From: JBAXTE01 sp964653595
GTDB taxonomy: Bacteria; Bacteroidota; Bacteroidia; Bacteroidales; WCHB1-69
NCBI GenBank assembly: GCA_964653595.1
Contig: CAZZHH010000014.1
Location: 1 to 64,000, forward strand
DNA length: 64,000 nt
Reading direction: 5' to 3'
Made by a program: the position numbers and the translations under genes. Under the pieces are notes generated by a model. It was not told the origin of the DNA. It made no database searches and was given only the letters and a program-made list of their open reading frames with translations. This document shows, one piece after another, positions 56,119-63,396 of this stretch (position 1 is its first letter; every line of letters begins with the position of its first letter).

Positions 56119-57387
56119 ATGAAAAAAAATTTCATCGCTTTGTCCCTCATGGCAATAGGCTTTTGGGGCATTGCACAAACAAATATAGCCGATAGTCTCT
56201 ATCATTCTGCAAAAGACAAAGCAGTAGCAAAAGAGTACACCCAAGCGAAGAGAGATTTACAGGTTGCCATTTTGCAAAATCCAAAAAACTCCGATTTTTC
56301 ATTGCTTTTTGGACAAATTTATTCATGGCAGCAGCAGTGGGATAGCGCTAGATATTGGCTCAACAGTGCTCACAATATATCACCGAAGTATCGCGATATT
56401 CGACTTGCTCAATTAAATGTTGAGTTGTGGTCAAATCAAAAAGAAGCTTATTTAGCTATTTTAAATACAGCTTTACAAGAATTCCCAAACGACAGCGAGT
56501 TGATGTTTCAAAAAGCAAAATGGCATTTGGATGCAAACCAAGAAGAGGAAGCTGTTAACATGCTGATTCAGCTATTGGAATTGTATCCTTCCGACGTTCA
56601 AGCTTCCAATCTTCTCCTTTCTATTAAAAAATCGGGGATGACTCATCGAATTATGGGGGAGTACAACTTTTACTTTTTTGAAGAACCTCACCTTAATCGA
56701 TGGCATTTTTTCTCCTTGATGTATCAACAGAGGACTAAAATTGGGTCTGTGGTTGCAAAAATCAATAGTGCCGATTATTTGTCTAATAACGATCTTCTTT
56801 TTGCAACAAATAGTGGCGTTCAATATGAACTTGAAGCTTATCCTAGGGTGACTTCTCGCGACTATTTGTATCTAAACTACGGATACTCTCCCAACAGAAT
56901 TTTTTCTAAAAATAGAGTAGGTTTTGAATGGTTTCATGCCTTTAAAAATAAGTTTGAATCTTCGGCAGGGTTAAGATATTTGAATTTTACAAAAAATGCA
57001 TCCAACAATTCTGATGTGTGGATATATACTGGGTCGGTGAGTAAATATTACAAAAACTATCTTTTTTCGTTGCGAGGATATTTTTCTAACAACCAAAGTG
57101 GATGGAGTAAATCTTACTTCTTGCAAGCACGTCGGTATTTTAACAACCCTCTAAATTATGTTAATGTAATGGCCTCTTTAGGTGTTTCTCCCGATAGCCA
57201 AACTACAACTATGCTATTTCAATCACCCGATATTCTAAATTCACAATCGATAAAGGTTGGACACCAACAGATGATCTCATCCCGTTGGTTTGTGCAAACC
57301 GATTTTGGAATCCGTTTTCAGGAGTATGTAGCATCAAAGGTTAGAAATGAATACGAATTCCAATTCAAATTGGGGTGGTTTTTTTAA
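56119..57387 (+). CDS. YaiO-family outer-membrane beta-barrel protein with TPR N-terminus
   Basis: 422 residues. The signal peptide ends near GIAQ. Residues 25-185 form TPR helices (KAVAKEYTQAKRDLQVAILQNP, LLFGQIYSWQQQWDSARYWL, and others). Residues 190-422 alternate aromatic and polar beta-strands ending in the outer-membrane-type terminus LGWFF. YaiO-like proteins combine periplasmic TPRs with a barrel, the same logic as PgaA and BcsC export porins. Placed before the HEAT and GT2 genes, it is the candidate outer-membrane exit for their polymer. The gap to the next gene is 30 bases. Confidence 0.85.
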   Translation: MKKNFIALSLMAIGFWGIAQTNIADSLYHSAKDKAVAKEYTQAKRDLQVAILQNPKNSDFSLLFGQIYSWQQQWDSARYWLNSAHNISPKYRDIRLAQLNVELWSNQKEAYLAILNTALQEFPNDSELMFQKAKWHLDANQEEEAVNMLIQLLELYPSDVQASNLLLSIKKSGMTHRIMGEYNFYFFEEPHLNRWHFFSLMYQQRTKIGSVVAKINSADYLSNNDLLFATNSGVQYELEAYPRVTSRDYLYLNYGYSPNRIFSKNRVGFEWFHAFKNKFESSAGLRYLNFTKNASNNSDVWIYTGSVSKYYKNYLFSLRGYFSNNQSGWSKSYFLQARRYFNNPLNYVNVMASLGVSPDSQTTTMLFQSPDILNSQSIKVGHQQMISSRWFVQTDFGIRFQEYVASKVRNEYEFQFKLGWFF

Positions 57388-57417
57388 ATCAGAAATCAAA
57401 CTTTATAACTTTAAATT

Positions 57418-58512
57418 ATGAATGATTTTATAATATGGATAGAAGCCTTTTATAAGGCTAGTCCCCTAGTAACTAAGCTACTTCTTGGAGTGATTACCTA
57501 TTTTGTGGTGTCTTCCATTGTGCTTATTATAGTGTTGCTGATTGCTAGATATTTGAGAAGAAAAATTTCCGAAGAAAAAAAATTACTGATTCAGAAATAT
57601 GAAACCATGATCGCTGATTTTACATTTGGCGAAATAGAAGATATCCATTTTTTTTCTGAGATAAACTCTCCTTATAAAAGAGATGTCTTTTTGGAGACGT
57701 TGCATCTTTTTTCTCAAAACATATCTGGGGAGTACGCTGAAGTGTTACAGAAAATATATAACCAGTTGGATTTAAGTACAATAGCTGTGAGGTATGCCAA
57801 AAGTAAAAAATGGCACTTTCAGATATATGGCATAAAAATTATTGGAGATTTTTTGGATATAAAAAATGCGGAGATCGTCAAAAATGCATATCATTCAAAA
57901 TCACCACATGTTAGAATTGCGTCAGAGTTATCCATCATAAAACTCTTTCCTTTGAGCCCTCTGGATTTTTTAGATAATACGAAATATCCACTTAATGATT
58001 GGGCACAAATAAATATTCTTACTGCATTAGAAAATTGTCCTCAATGTGTTATCCCCGATTTTTCTAAGTGGTACTCTTCGTCTCAAATTTCTGTATCTAT
58101 ATTTGCAGTAAGAATGACCGCTTCGTATAAACAGTATGAAAATATTCCCAAATTATTAGATTTAATCCCTGTCTCCTCTGAAATATTAAGATATGAAATC
58201 TATGTTGCTCTCGAAAAAATGGAATATCAACATGCACTACCTATTGCTCAAAAACAGTTTCTTACAGAAACAGAGACTAACAAAATTGCAATTTTAAAAA
58301 TGATTTCTAAAACGAACGACAATAACGCTTTTGATTTTTTATTGCATTTGCTAAATACCGAAAAAAACAATCATATTCTTTTTCATATTGCTGAATCTCT
58401 TTGTGGTTTCGGTAAAGAAGGACTCGCTAATATTGCCGATTTTGCATACAATAGCAAAAATCAACCCCTTAAAAGTGGAATTACTTATTTGTTAAAAATT
58501 CAAAACCAATAA
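57418..58512 (+). CDS. Membrane-anchored HEAT-repeat protein
   Basis: 364 residues. One N-terminal membrane helix (around residues 18-44, LLLGVITYFVVSSIVLIIVLLI) followed by a basic stretch, then an all-helical region with HEAT-like repeats to the C-terminus (for example VRIASELSIIKLFPLSP, ISVSIFAVRMTASYKQYENIPKLL). The topology suggests the repeats are cytoplasmic, where they could dock the receiver protein or the GT2 enzyme. No catalytic motif is seen. The stop is 2 bases before the GT2 start, so the two are tightly coupled. Confidence 0.8.
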   Translation: MNDFIIWIEAFYKASPLVTKLLLGVITYFVVSSIVLIIVLLIARYLRRKISEEKKLLIQKYETMIADFTFGEIEDIHFFSEINSPYKRDVFLETLHLFSQNISGEYAEVLQKIYNQLDLSTIAVRYAKSKKWHFQIYGIKIIGDFLDIKNAEIVKNAYHSKSPHVRIASELSIIKLFPLSPLDFLDNTKYPLNDWAQINILTALENCPQCVIPDFSKWYSSSQISVSIFAVRMTASYKQYENIPKLLDLIPVSSEILRYEIYVALEKMEYQHALPIAQKQFLTETETNKIAILKMISKTNDNNAFDFLLHLLNTEKNNHILFHIAESLCGFGKEGLANIADFAYNSKNQPLKSGITYLLKIQNQ

Positions 58513-58514
58513 CG

Positions 58515-59945
58515 ATGGATACTCTATATTATATTACCAATTTTATTACGGAATACGTAATTTTTGGCTTCACAATTTTTCTGTTTCTAACTTATATCTT
58601 ACTTGGCGGAGTATCGGCGTTAGATATTCGTAAGTATCTAAGAAAATCAAAAAACATCGATTATAATCTTTTGTATAGTTCTGAACTTGTTCCCATGGTT
58701 TCGGTTATTGCACCTGCCTATAATGAGGGATTAACGATTGTACAAAATGTTAGATCCCTTTTGTCTCTTCACTATTCTAATTATAACTTGATAGTGGTAA
58801 ACGATGGTAGCACGGATAATAGCATGGATTTACTAATCAAAGAGTTTGACCTAGTACCTTTTCCATTTCCTGTTTTTTCTGAAATTCCAACAAAACCATT
58901 GAAAAAAATATATCATTCCCGAAATGCTTCTTTTTCAAAACTCATTGTTGTGGATAAAGAAAATGGAGGCAAGTCCGATGCCCTGAATGCGGGAATTAAC
59001 TTATCTGAAAGCGCTTACTTCCTTGCCGTCGACGTGGATAGCATCATTCAGGAAGATGCAATTGTAAAAATGATTAAACCATTCTTAAATAGTTGCTCAA
59101 AAAAAGTGGTTGCTACTGGAGGAGTGGTTAGAATCGCAAACTCTTGTGAAGTTAACAAAGGAAGATTGGTAAAAGTCCATTTTCCTTCCAACTTTTGGGC
59201 TCGATTCCAGGTTTTGGAGTATATTAGAGCTTTTTTGATGGGTAGAATTGCGTGGAGCCGACTGAATGGCTTGCTCCTCATATCTGGTGCTTTTGGAATG
59301 TTTGATAGAAAAATTGTGGTTGAGGTTGGTGGATATAGTACCAAAACAGTTGGAGAAGATATGGAGCTGGTGGTTAGAATTAGAGTTCACATGGCAAAAC
59401 TCAATATCCCATATAAAATTGTCTATATTCCTGATCCTCTGTGCTGGACCATGGCTCCTACCGATATAAAATCATTGATACGTCAACGAAACAGATGGAT
59501 GAGAGGTACCATTGAAACTCTCTTTACACATCGCAAAATTGCCTTTAACCCAAAATATAAATCTTTAGGCCTATTAGGTTATCCTTATTGGCTGATTTTT
59601 GAATGGCTCGCGCCACTCTTGGAAATCTTGGGAATCATCTACTTTGTTACAATCGCTTTTTTGGGACAACCAAATTGGCCTTTCTTCTTTGTTTTGCTCT
59701 TTTTTGTTTACTCTTTTTCGGTTACCTATTCCCTTTGGGCTTTTTTGTTCGAAGAATTTTCGTACCATCGATATGAAAAACCTTCCGATGTGGTGAAAAT
59801 TGCACTTATTGTCTTAATTGAACCCATTGTTTATCATCCAATTATCCTATATTCATCTGTCGTAGCCAATATCCACAAAATTTTAAATCGAAAAACATGG
59901 GGTAGTGTAACTCGGCGAAAATTTAGACTGGAAAAAAATCTTTAA
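58515..59945 (+). CDS. Processive GT2 glycosyltransferase (BcsA/PgaC-like)
   Basis: 476 residues: one N-terminal membrane helix (around 12-33), a GT-A catalytic domain and three or so C-terminal helices (around 355-455). The D,D,D,Q(Q/R)xRW signature of processive synthases is present: Asp97 (VVNDGST), DVD at 173-175, Glu281/Asp282 (VGEDMEL) and QRNRW at 324-328. Such enzymes polymerise and push a beta-linked polysaccharide across the inner membrane (cellulose, poly-GlcNAc, hyaluronan). No PilZ domain is attached, so c-di-GMP control is not indicated; the local receiver may regulate instead. The sugar is unknown. Confidence 0.92.
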   Translation: MDTLYYITNFITEYVIFGFTIFLFLTYILLGGVSALDIRKYLRKSKNIDYNLLYSSELVPMVSVIAPAYNEGLTIVQNVRSLLSLHYSNYNLIVVNDGSTDNSMDLLIKEFDLVPFPFPVFSEIPTKPLKKIYHSRNASFSKLIVVDKENGGKSDALNAGINLSESAYFLAVDVDSIIQEDAIVKMIKPFLNSCSKKVVATGGVVRIANSCEVNKGRLVKVHFPSNFWARFQVLEYIRAFLMGRIAWSRLNGLLLISGAFGMFDRKIVVEVGGYSTKTVGEDMELVVRIRVHMAKLNIPYKIVYIPDPLCWTMAPTDIKSLIRQRNRWMRGTIETLFTHRKIAFNPKYKSLGLLGYPYWLIFEWLAPLLEILGIIYFVTIAFLGQPNWPFFFVLLFFVYSFSVTYSLWAFLFEEFSYHRYEKPSDVVKIALIVLIEPIVYHPIILYSSVVANIHKILNRKTWGSVTRRKFRLEKNL

Positions 59946-59970
59946 CCTATGTTTATTAAACTCCAAGATG

Positions 59971-60007
59971 CGTTGTTGTGCGAAGTAACAGATTTCGTAC
60001 AACAGCG
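59971..60007 (+). terminator. Terminator-like hairpin after the GT2 gene
   Basis: Arms 59971-59984 and 59994-60007 pair over 14 positions with two G-T pairs and a nine-base loop, followed by ATTTTGTGTTTATTT. It ends the kinase-to-GT2 gene run. Confidence 0.6.
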
Positions 60008-60047
60008 ATTTTGTGTTTATTTAAAACAAAGATTGGCAATATTATCT

Positions 60048-60055
60048 TAACTTTG
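60048..60055 (+). promoter_or_regulatory. Bacteroidota -7 element, TAACTTTG, for the second pgk
   Basis: TAACTTTG matches TAnnTTTG, 14 bases before the ATG at 60069 (leader only about 7-10 bases). If transcription starts there, the second ATG at 60072 may be the one used. TTG lies about 12 bases upstream, closer than usual. Confidence 0.45.
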
Positions 60056-60068
60056 AAAAAAAATAATA

Positions 60069-61352
60069 ATGATGGAAACTTTAAAGTCGATTAACCAAGC
60101 AGATTTAAGGAATAAAATTGTCCTTGTAAGAGTAGATCACAACGTTGTCAAAAAGGGAATCATCCACGATCCTTATCGCATTGATGCAACCATTGCAACG
60201 CTTTTTAATATCGTTTCTAGAGGCGGAAAATTGATATTAATGACTCACGTTGGAAGACCAAAAAATAAAAAAACCGGAGAAATTAAACTTTCTACGGATA
60301 CCTCTGTAGAGTCTATTGTGGAGTATCTTTTTAAAAAATTACAGGTTCGTTTTGTGATTCCTGATCTAAATGCCACTGACGAATTTGGGATAAAGGACGT
60401 TGCTAATCCAATGAAACCATTGGTACAGCAACTACGTAACGGAGAAATTGATGGAGTATATATGCCCAACACCCGTTGGTTTAAAGGGGAGGAAGCAAAA
60501 GATGAATCCGCAGATATTTTCGCTAAAGAGCTAGCTTCTCTGGCCGATGTGTTTGTAAACGATGCCTTTGGCTCTTGGCAAGCGCATGCATCCACGGTGG
60601 GTGTGGCAAAATATCTGCCTTCTTATGCTGGCTTCCTGATGGAAAAAGAGGTGACCAATCTCTCTCGAATTTTTGAGCCTCAACGTCCATTTGTAGCCGT
60701 GGTGGCTGGCTCTAAATTCGACACCAAGATAGAACCACTCTATGCTTTACTCAAACAAGCAGATTACCTTGTTTTAGGTGGCGTGATGTATAACGCATAC
60801 CTATGTGCAAAATACGGATTCAAAATCAAAGGGATAGAAGAGGACGACATTCAATATGCCAAAGAGTTTGTGGAATTCGCTAAAGATTTCCCGAATAAAA
60901 TCATCGAGCTGAAATATATAGTAGAATCGGATACCATGGAAGGTAAGATCGAAGGCAAATTCAGAACGCACAACATTTTGATGCTCGACGAAGGAACAGA
61001 ACTGCAATATGTCCTCGACGTGGCCAAAGAGTCGTTCAACGATCCATCGGTACACAGCGTATTTCACAAGGCACACACCATTTTCGTGAATGCAGTGATG
61101 GGATTTACCCCGCACTTCAACGAAGGAACTATTGCTTTAGATCAACTAATCGATGACAATCCCAACGGCGTCAAACTCTATGGCGGCGGTGATACGTTGC
61201 AGGAACTCAAACGACTTCTGCCCGGTTTGTACATTTCGGCTATCGACAGCCCACAATACTACATTTTTACAGGTGGTGGAGCGGTGCTAAAAGCAATCCA
61301 GGAAGGAACTCCGTTCAAGATGAAACCCATTGAGGCGATTTCGGAGAGATAA
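60069..61352 (+). CDS. Divergent phosphoglycerate kinase paralogue
   Basis: 427 residues, about 30 longer than the canonical PGK at 38793. Recognisable PGK parts: LVRVDHNVVKKG, Arg37, THVGRPKNK, the NTRWFKGEE region, FVNDAFGSWQAHASTVG, VAGSKFDTKIEPL (Lys216, Lys220), GGGDTLQEL and FTGGGAVLKAI. The nucleotide loop differs: the usual WNGPMGVFE reads FVNAVMGFTP (339-348), keeping Asn and MG but lacking the Glu. It may be a PGK of altered nucleotide preference or a relative with another role; kinase function is likely but not certain. The 3' half is GC-richer than the 5' half. Confidence 0.82.
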   Translation: MMETLKSINQADLRNKIVLVRVDHNVVKKGIIHDPYRIDATIATLFNIVSRGGKLILMTHVGRPKNKKTGEIKLSTDTSVESIVEYLFKKLQVRFVIPDLNATDEFGIKDVANPMKPLVQQLRNGEIDGVYMPNTRWFKGEEAKDESADIFAKELASLADVFVNDAFGSWQAHASTVGVAKYLPSYAGFLMEKEVTNLSRIFEPQRPFVAVVAGSKFDTKIEPLYALLKQADYLVLGGVMYNAYLCAKYGFKIKGIEEDDIQYAKEFVEFAKDFPNKIIELKYIVESDTMEGKIEGKFRTHNILMLDEGTELQYVLDVAKESFNDPSVHSVFHKAHTIFVNAVMGFTPHFNEGTIALDQLIDDNPNGVKLYGGGDTLQELKRLLPGLYISAIDSPQYYIFTGGGAVLKAIQEGTPFKMKPIEAISER

Positions 61353-61359
61353 GAGATAA

Positions 61360-61493
61360 GAGTTATGAACGATGAGATATGAGTGGTGCGAAGCGTGACT
61401 ATTGAGTTATGAGTTATGAACGATGAGATATAAGTGCGCGATGCGTGAGTTTTGAATTATAAGTTATGAGTTATGAGTAGCGCAAGCGGTACA
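61360..61493. repeat. AT-rich direct repeats (GAGTTATGAACG...)
   Basis: A 21-base unit beginning GAGTTATGAACG occurs identically at 61360-61380 and 61411-61431, with related degenerate copies (GAATTATAAGTTATGAGTTATGAG) up to about 61478. Each is followed by short GCGAAGCGTGA- or GCGATGCGTGA-like segments. There is no coding potential. Related sequence occurs inverted at 61902-61949, on the other side of the four-helix-bundle gene. Confidence 0.6.
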
Positions 61494-61507
61494 AAAATCA
61501 ATTTTAT

Positions 61508-61870
61508 ATGACAAATAAAAAATCAATTTTAAAAGATAAATCGTTTGCTTTTGCACTTTTGGCAATTAAAACGTACAAGCATCTAACTACAAATAAAAAG
61601 GAGTTTATCATTGCAAAGCAATTGCTACGTTCCGGGACTTCGATTGGTGCAAATATTAGAGAAGCACAAAATGCGGAGAGTAAAGCTGACATTGTTCACA
61701 AGCTGGCAATTTCTCAAAAGGAGTGTAATGAAACAATCTATTGGTTGGAATTGCTTCACCAATCAGAATACATTACAGAAAATGAATTTTCTCAACTATA
61801 CAATTATGCAAACGAACTTCTGAATATGTTGCGAAGCTCAATCATAACAACAAAGCAAAACAAATCATAA
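61508..61870 (+). CDS. Four-helix-bundle protein (23S rRNA intervening-sequence/S23 type)
   Basis: 120 residues, all helical. Motifs of the S23 four-helix-bundle family are clear: FAFALLAIKTYKHL, FIIAKQLLRSGTSIGANIREAQNAESKADIVHKLAISQKE (around residues 33-72) and ETIYWLELLH. Family members were first seen inside 23S rRNA intervening sequences but also occur free in Bacteroidota genomes. The biochemical role is unsettled; RNA or protein binding is guessed. Here it stands alone between inverted AT-rich repeats. Confidence 0.9.
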   Translation: MTNKKSILKDKSFAFALLAIKTYKHLTTNKKEFIIAKQLLRSGTSIGANIREAQNAESKADIVHKLAISQKECNETIYWLELLHQSEYITENEFSQLYNYANELLNMLRSSIITTKQNKS

Positions 61871-61901
61871 AAAGAGTCTCCATAAGCGTTCGATGTCTTC
61901 A

Positions 61902-61949
61902 ACGTCACGCTTTGCGAACTCATAATTTATATCTTATAATTCATAACTA
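61902..61949. repeat. Inverted partner of the AT-rich repeats
   Basis: The reverse complement reads AGTTATGAATTATAAGATAT... then GAGTTCGCAAAGCGTGACG, matching the pattern of the direct repeats at 61360-61493 (AGTTATGA..., GCGAAGCGTGA). Together they bracket the four-helix-bundle gene. Confidence 0.5.
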
Positions 61950-61955
61950 TTTTAC

Positions 61956-62702
61956 ATGAAAATAAAACTAGAAACAGCAGTAGAATCACTAGATGGAGCA
62001 TTGATCGCCCAACAAAACGGCGCCGATCGTCTGGAGTTATGTTCAGCCCTTGAGCTTGGCGGTTTCACCCCTTCAGTTGGATTGATACGTGCGATAAAAA
62101 AACACATTTCGATTCCCGTCTTTGCGCTCATCCGTCCCCGAAGCGGAGATTTCTTATATTCGGAAACAGAGTTTGAAACCATTGTTAACGATGTCTTGGA
62201 GGCGAAAAAACAAGGACTTGATGGCGTTGTAATAGGGTTTCTCCATTCAGATGGGACCATCGATGTTGAAAAAACCAAAACCATTTGCCAACTTGCATAC
62301 CCGATGTCAGTGACCTTTCACCGAGCGTTTGATGTATGCATCAACCCACTGGAAGCGTTGGAGCAGATCATAGATGCCGGATGCTATCGGATATTGACTT
62401 CGGGTCAGCAACAAGTTGCTATAGAAGGTGCTTCGCTAATCCGAGATTTGGTGGAGAAAGCACAAGGTAGAATTATCCTTATGGCCGGTTCTGGAGTCAG
62501 AGCCAACAACGTGAAAGAGATTCTCGAAAAGACTGGTGTAGTGGAAGTTCACACTTCCGCAAAAACCTACAAACAGAGCAATATGAGCTATCGTAAACAA
62601 GGCGTGAACATGGGGAGCAAGTATTGCAACGAGTTTGCTGTTACCAGCGTTGAAGGGGAGATGGTTAGAGAAATCAGGGAGATAATTGATGGGGGTTTTT
62701 GA
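61956..62702 (+). CDS. cutC: Copper homeostasis protein CutC family
   Basis: 248-residue TIM-barrel protein. Signature segments: LETAVESLDGALIAQQNGADRLELC, LGGFTPSVGLIRA, FALIRPRSGDFLYSE, GVVIGFLHSDGTID, VTFHRAFDVC, and ILTSGQQQVAIEGA. CutC was linked to copper tolerance in E. coli, though its biochemical activity remains uncertain. Length matches the family. It lies between the four-helix-bundle gene and the DUF559 gene, all on the plus strand but with repeats between, so an operon is unlikely. Confidence 0.95.
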   Translation: MKIKLETAVESLDGALIAQQNGADRLELCSALELGGFTPSVGLIRAIKKHISIPVFALIRPRSGDFLYSETEFETIVNDVLEAKKQGLDGVVIGFLHSDGTIDVEKTKTICQLAYPMSVTFHRAFDVCINPLEALEQIIDAGCYRILTSGQQQVAIEGASLIRDLVEKAQGRIILMAGSGVRANNVKEILEKTGVVEVHTSAKTYKQSNMSYRKQGVNMGSKYCNEFAVTSVEGEMVREIREIIDGGF

Positions 62703-62750
62703 AAAGGAATAGTTTAAGATAGTATTTCTCCAAGCCAAAGAGGGAAAAAA

Positions 62751-63314
62751 ATGAACAAAAATCAAATGAGAGAAAAGGAAAACAAACTTCAGGCCACCCT
62801 AACCCCTCCAAAGGAGGGGCTTTCTGAAGAAAAATCTCAGAAAGTATTGGGCTTTGGATATATAACAGCCAACTCACAAAGGTACAATTCATTAAAAGAT
62901 TATCGCAATACACTTAAAAAGAATCCCACGGAAGCCGAAAAAGTAATTTGGGAATATTTAAGAAATAAAAAAACTGGATTTAGAGTTAGACGTCAACATA
63001 TTATTGATATCTATATTCCTGACTTTGTCTGTTTATCAAAAAAAGTGGTGATTGAGATTGATGGAAAAATTCATTTGAAAAATAAAGAGAAGGATGAGTT
63101 TCGTTCATGTAGGTTAATTGAGTTGGGTTATGATATATTGCGTTTTACAAATGAAGAGGTCCTTGAAAATCCTAGGTTGGTGTTCTTTAAAATTAAAAAC
63201 TACCTGGAAAATAAAGAGGAAATTATAAAAGATCAAATAAGAGAAAAAGAACTTTGGGCCACCCCAACCCCTCCAAAGAAGGGGCTTTCTGAAGAAAAAA
63301 TAAAAATCAATTAA
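62751..63314 (+). CDS. DUF559 endonuclease-domain protein with repeat-derived termini
   Basis: 187 residues. The core (about 48-165) is a DUF559/Vsr-like PD-(D/E)XK nuclease: NPTEAEKVIWEYLRNKKTGFRVRRQHII, Asp in IPDFVCLSKK, then VVIEIDGKIH and LGYDILRFTNEEVLENP. Family members are predicted DNA nucleases of unknown target. Both ends are unusual: residues around 15-28 (ATLTPPKEGLSEEK) and 170-183 (ATPTPPKKGLSEEK) are translations of a 42-base repeat present in the same frame at each end. The true start may be internal, near the first core residues. It could be a small mobile or repeat-associated cassette. Confidence 0.85.
   Translation: MNKNQMREKENKLQATLTPPKEGLSEEKSQKVLGFGYITANSQRYNSLKDYRNTLKKNPTEAEKVIWEYLRNKKTGFRVRRQHIIDIYIPDFVCLSKKVVIEIDGKIHLKNKEKDEFRSCRLIELGYDILRFTNEEVLENPRLVFFKIKNYLENKEEIIKDQIREKELWATPTPPKKGLSEEKIKIN
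62793..62834 (+). repeat. Left copy of the 42-bp terminal direct repeat of the DUF559 gene
   Basis: Begins GCCACCCTAACCCC and ends GAAGAAAAA; it contains the palindrome CCCCTCC-AAA-GGAGGGG (62803-62819). Another hairpin follows (CTTTCTGA 62820-62827 with TCAGAAAG 62837-62844). It differs from the copy at 63258 at two positions. Confidence 0.8.
63258..63299 (+). repeat. Right copy of the 42-bp terminal direct repeat of the DUF559 gene
   Basis: 40 of 42 positions identical to 62793-62834. The offset of 465 bases keeps the same reading frame. One mismatch (GGAGGGG to GAAGGGG) weakens the internal palindrome. Confidence 0.8.
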
Positions 63315-63318
63315 TCTT

Positions 63319-63372
63319 CAATGGGTGGTAGCTATCCTCCTTTGGAGGGGCTATAGAAGGTCGCACCCATTG
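63319..63372. repeat. Nested hairpin with CCTCC-TTT-GGAGG core
   Basis: Outer arms CAATGGGTG (63319-63327) and CACCCATTG (63364-63372) are perfect inverted repeats. Inside are TAGC/GCTA and CCTCC-TTT-GGAGG. The core resembles the inverted form of the palindrome in the DUF559 repeats. No T-tract follows, so it is not a typical terminator. Confidence 0.6.
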
Positions 63373-63396
63373 ATAATTAAAAACAAAACTGTAATT

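Noticed and set aside
63319..63372. Rho-independent terminator after the DUF559 gene
   Set aside because: The stem is strong but there is no T-tract on either strand.
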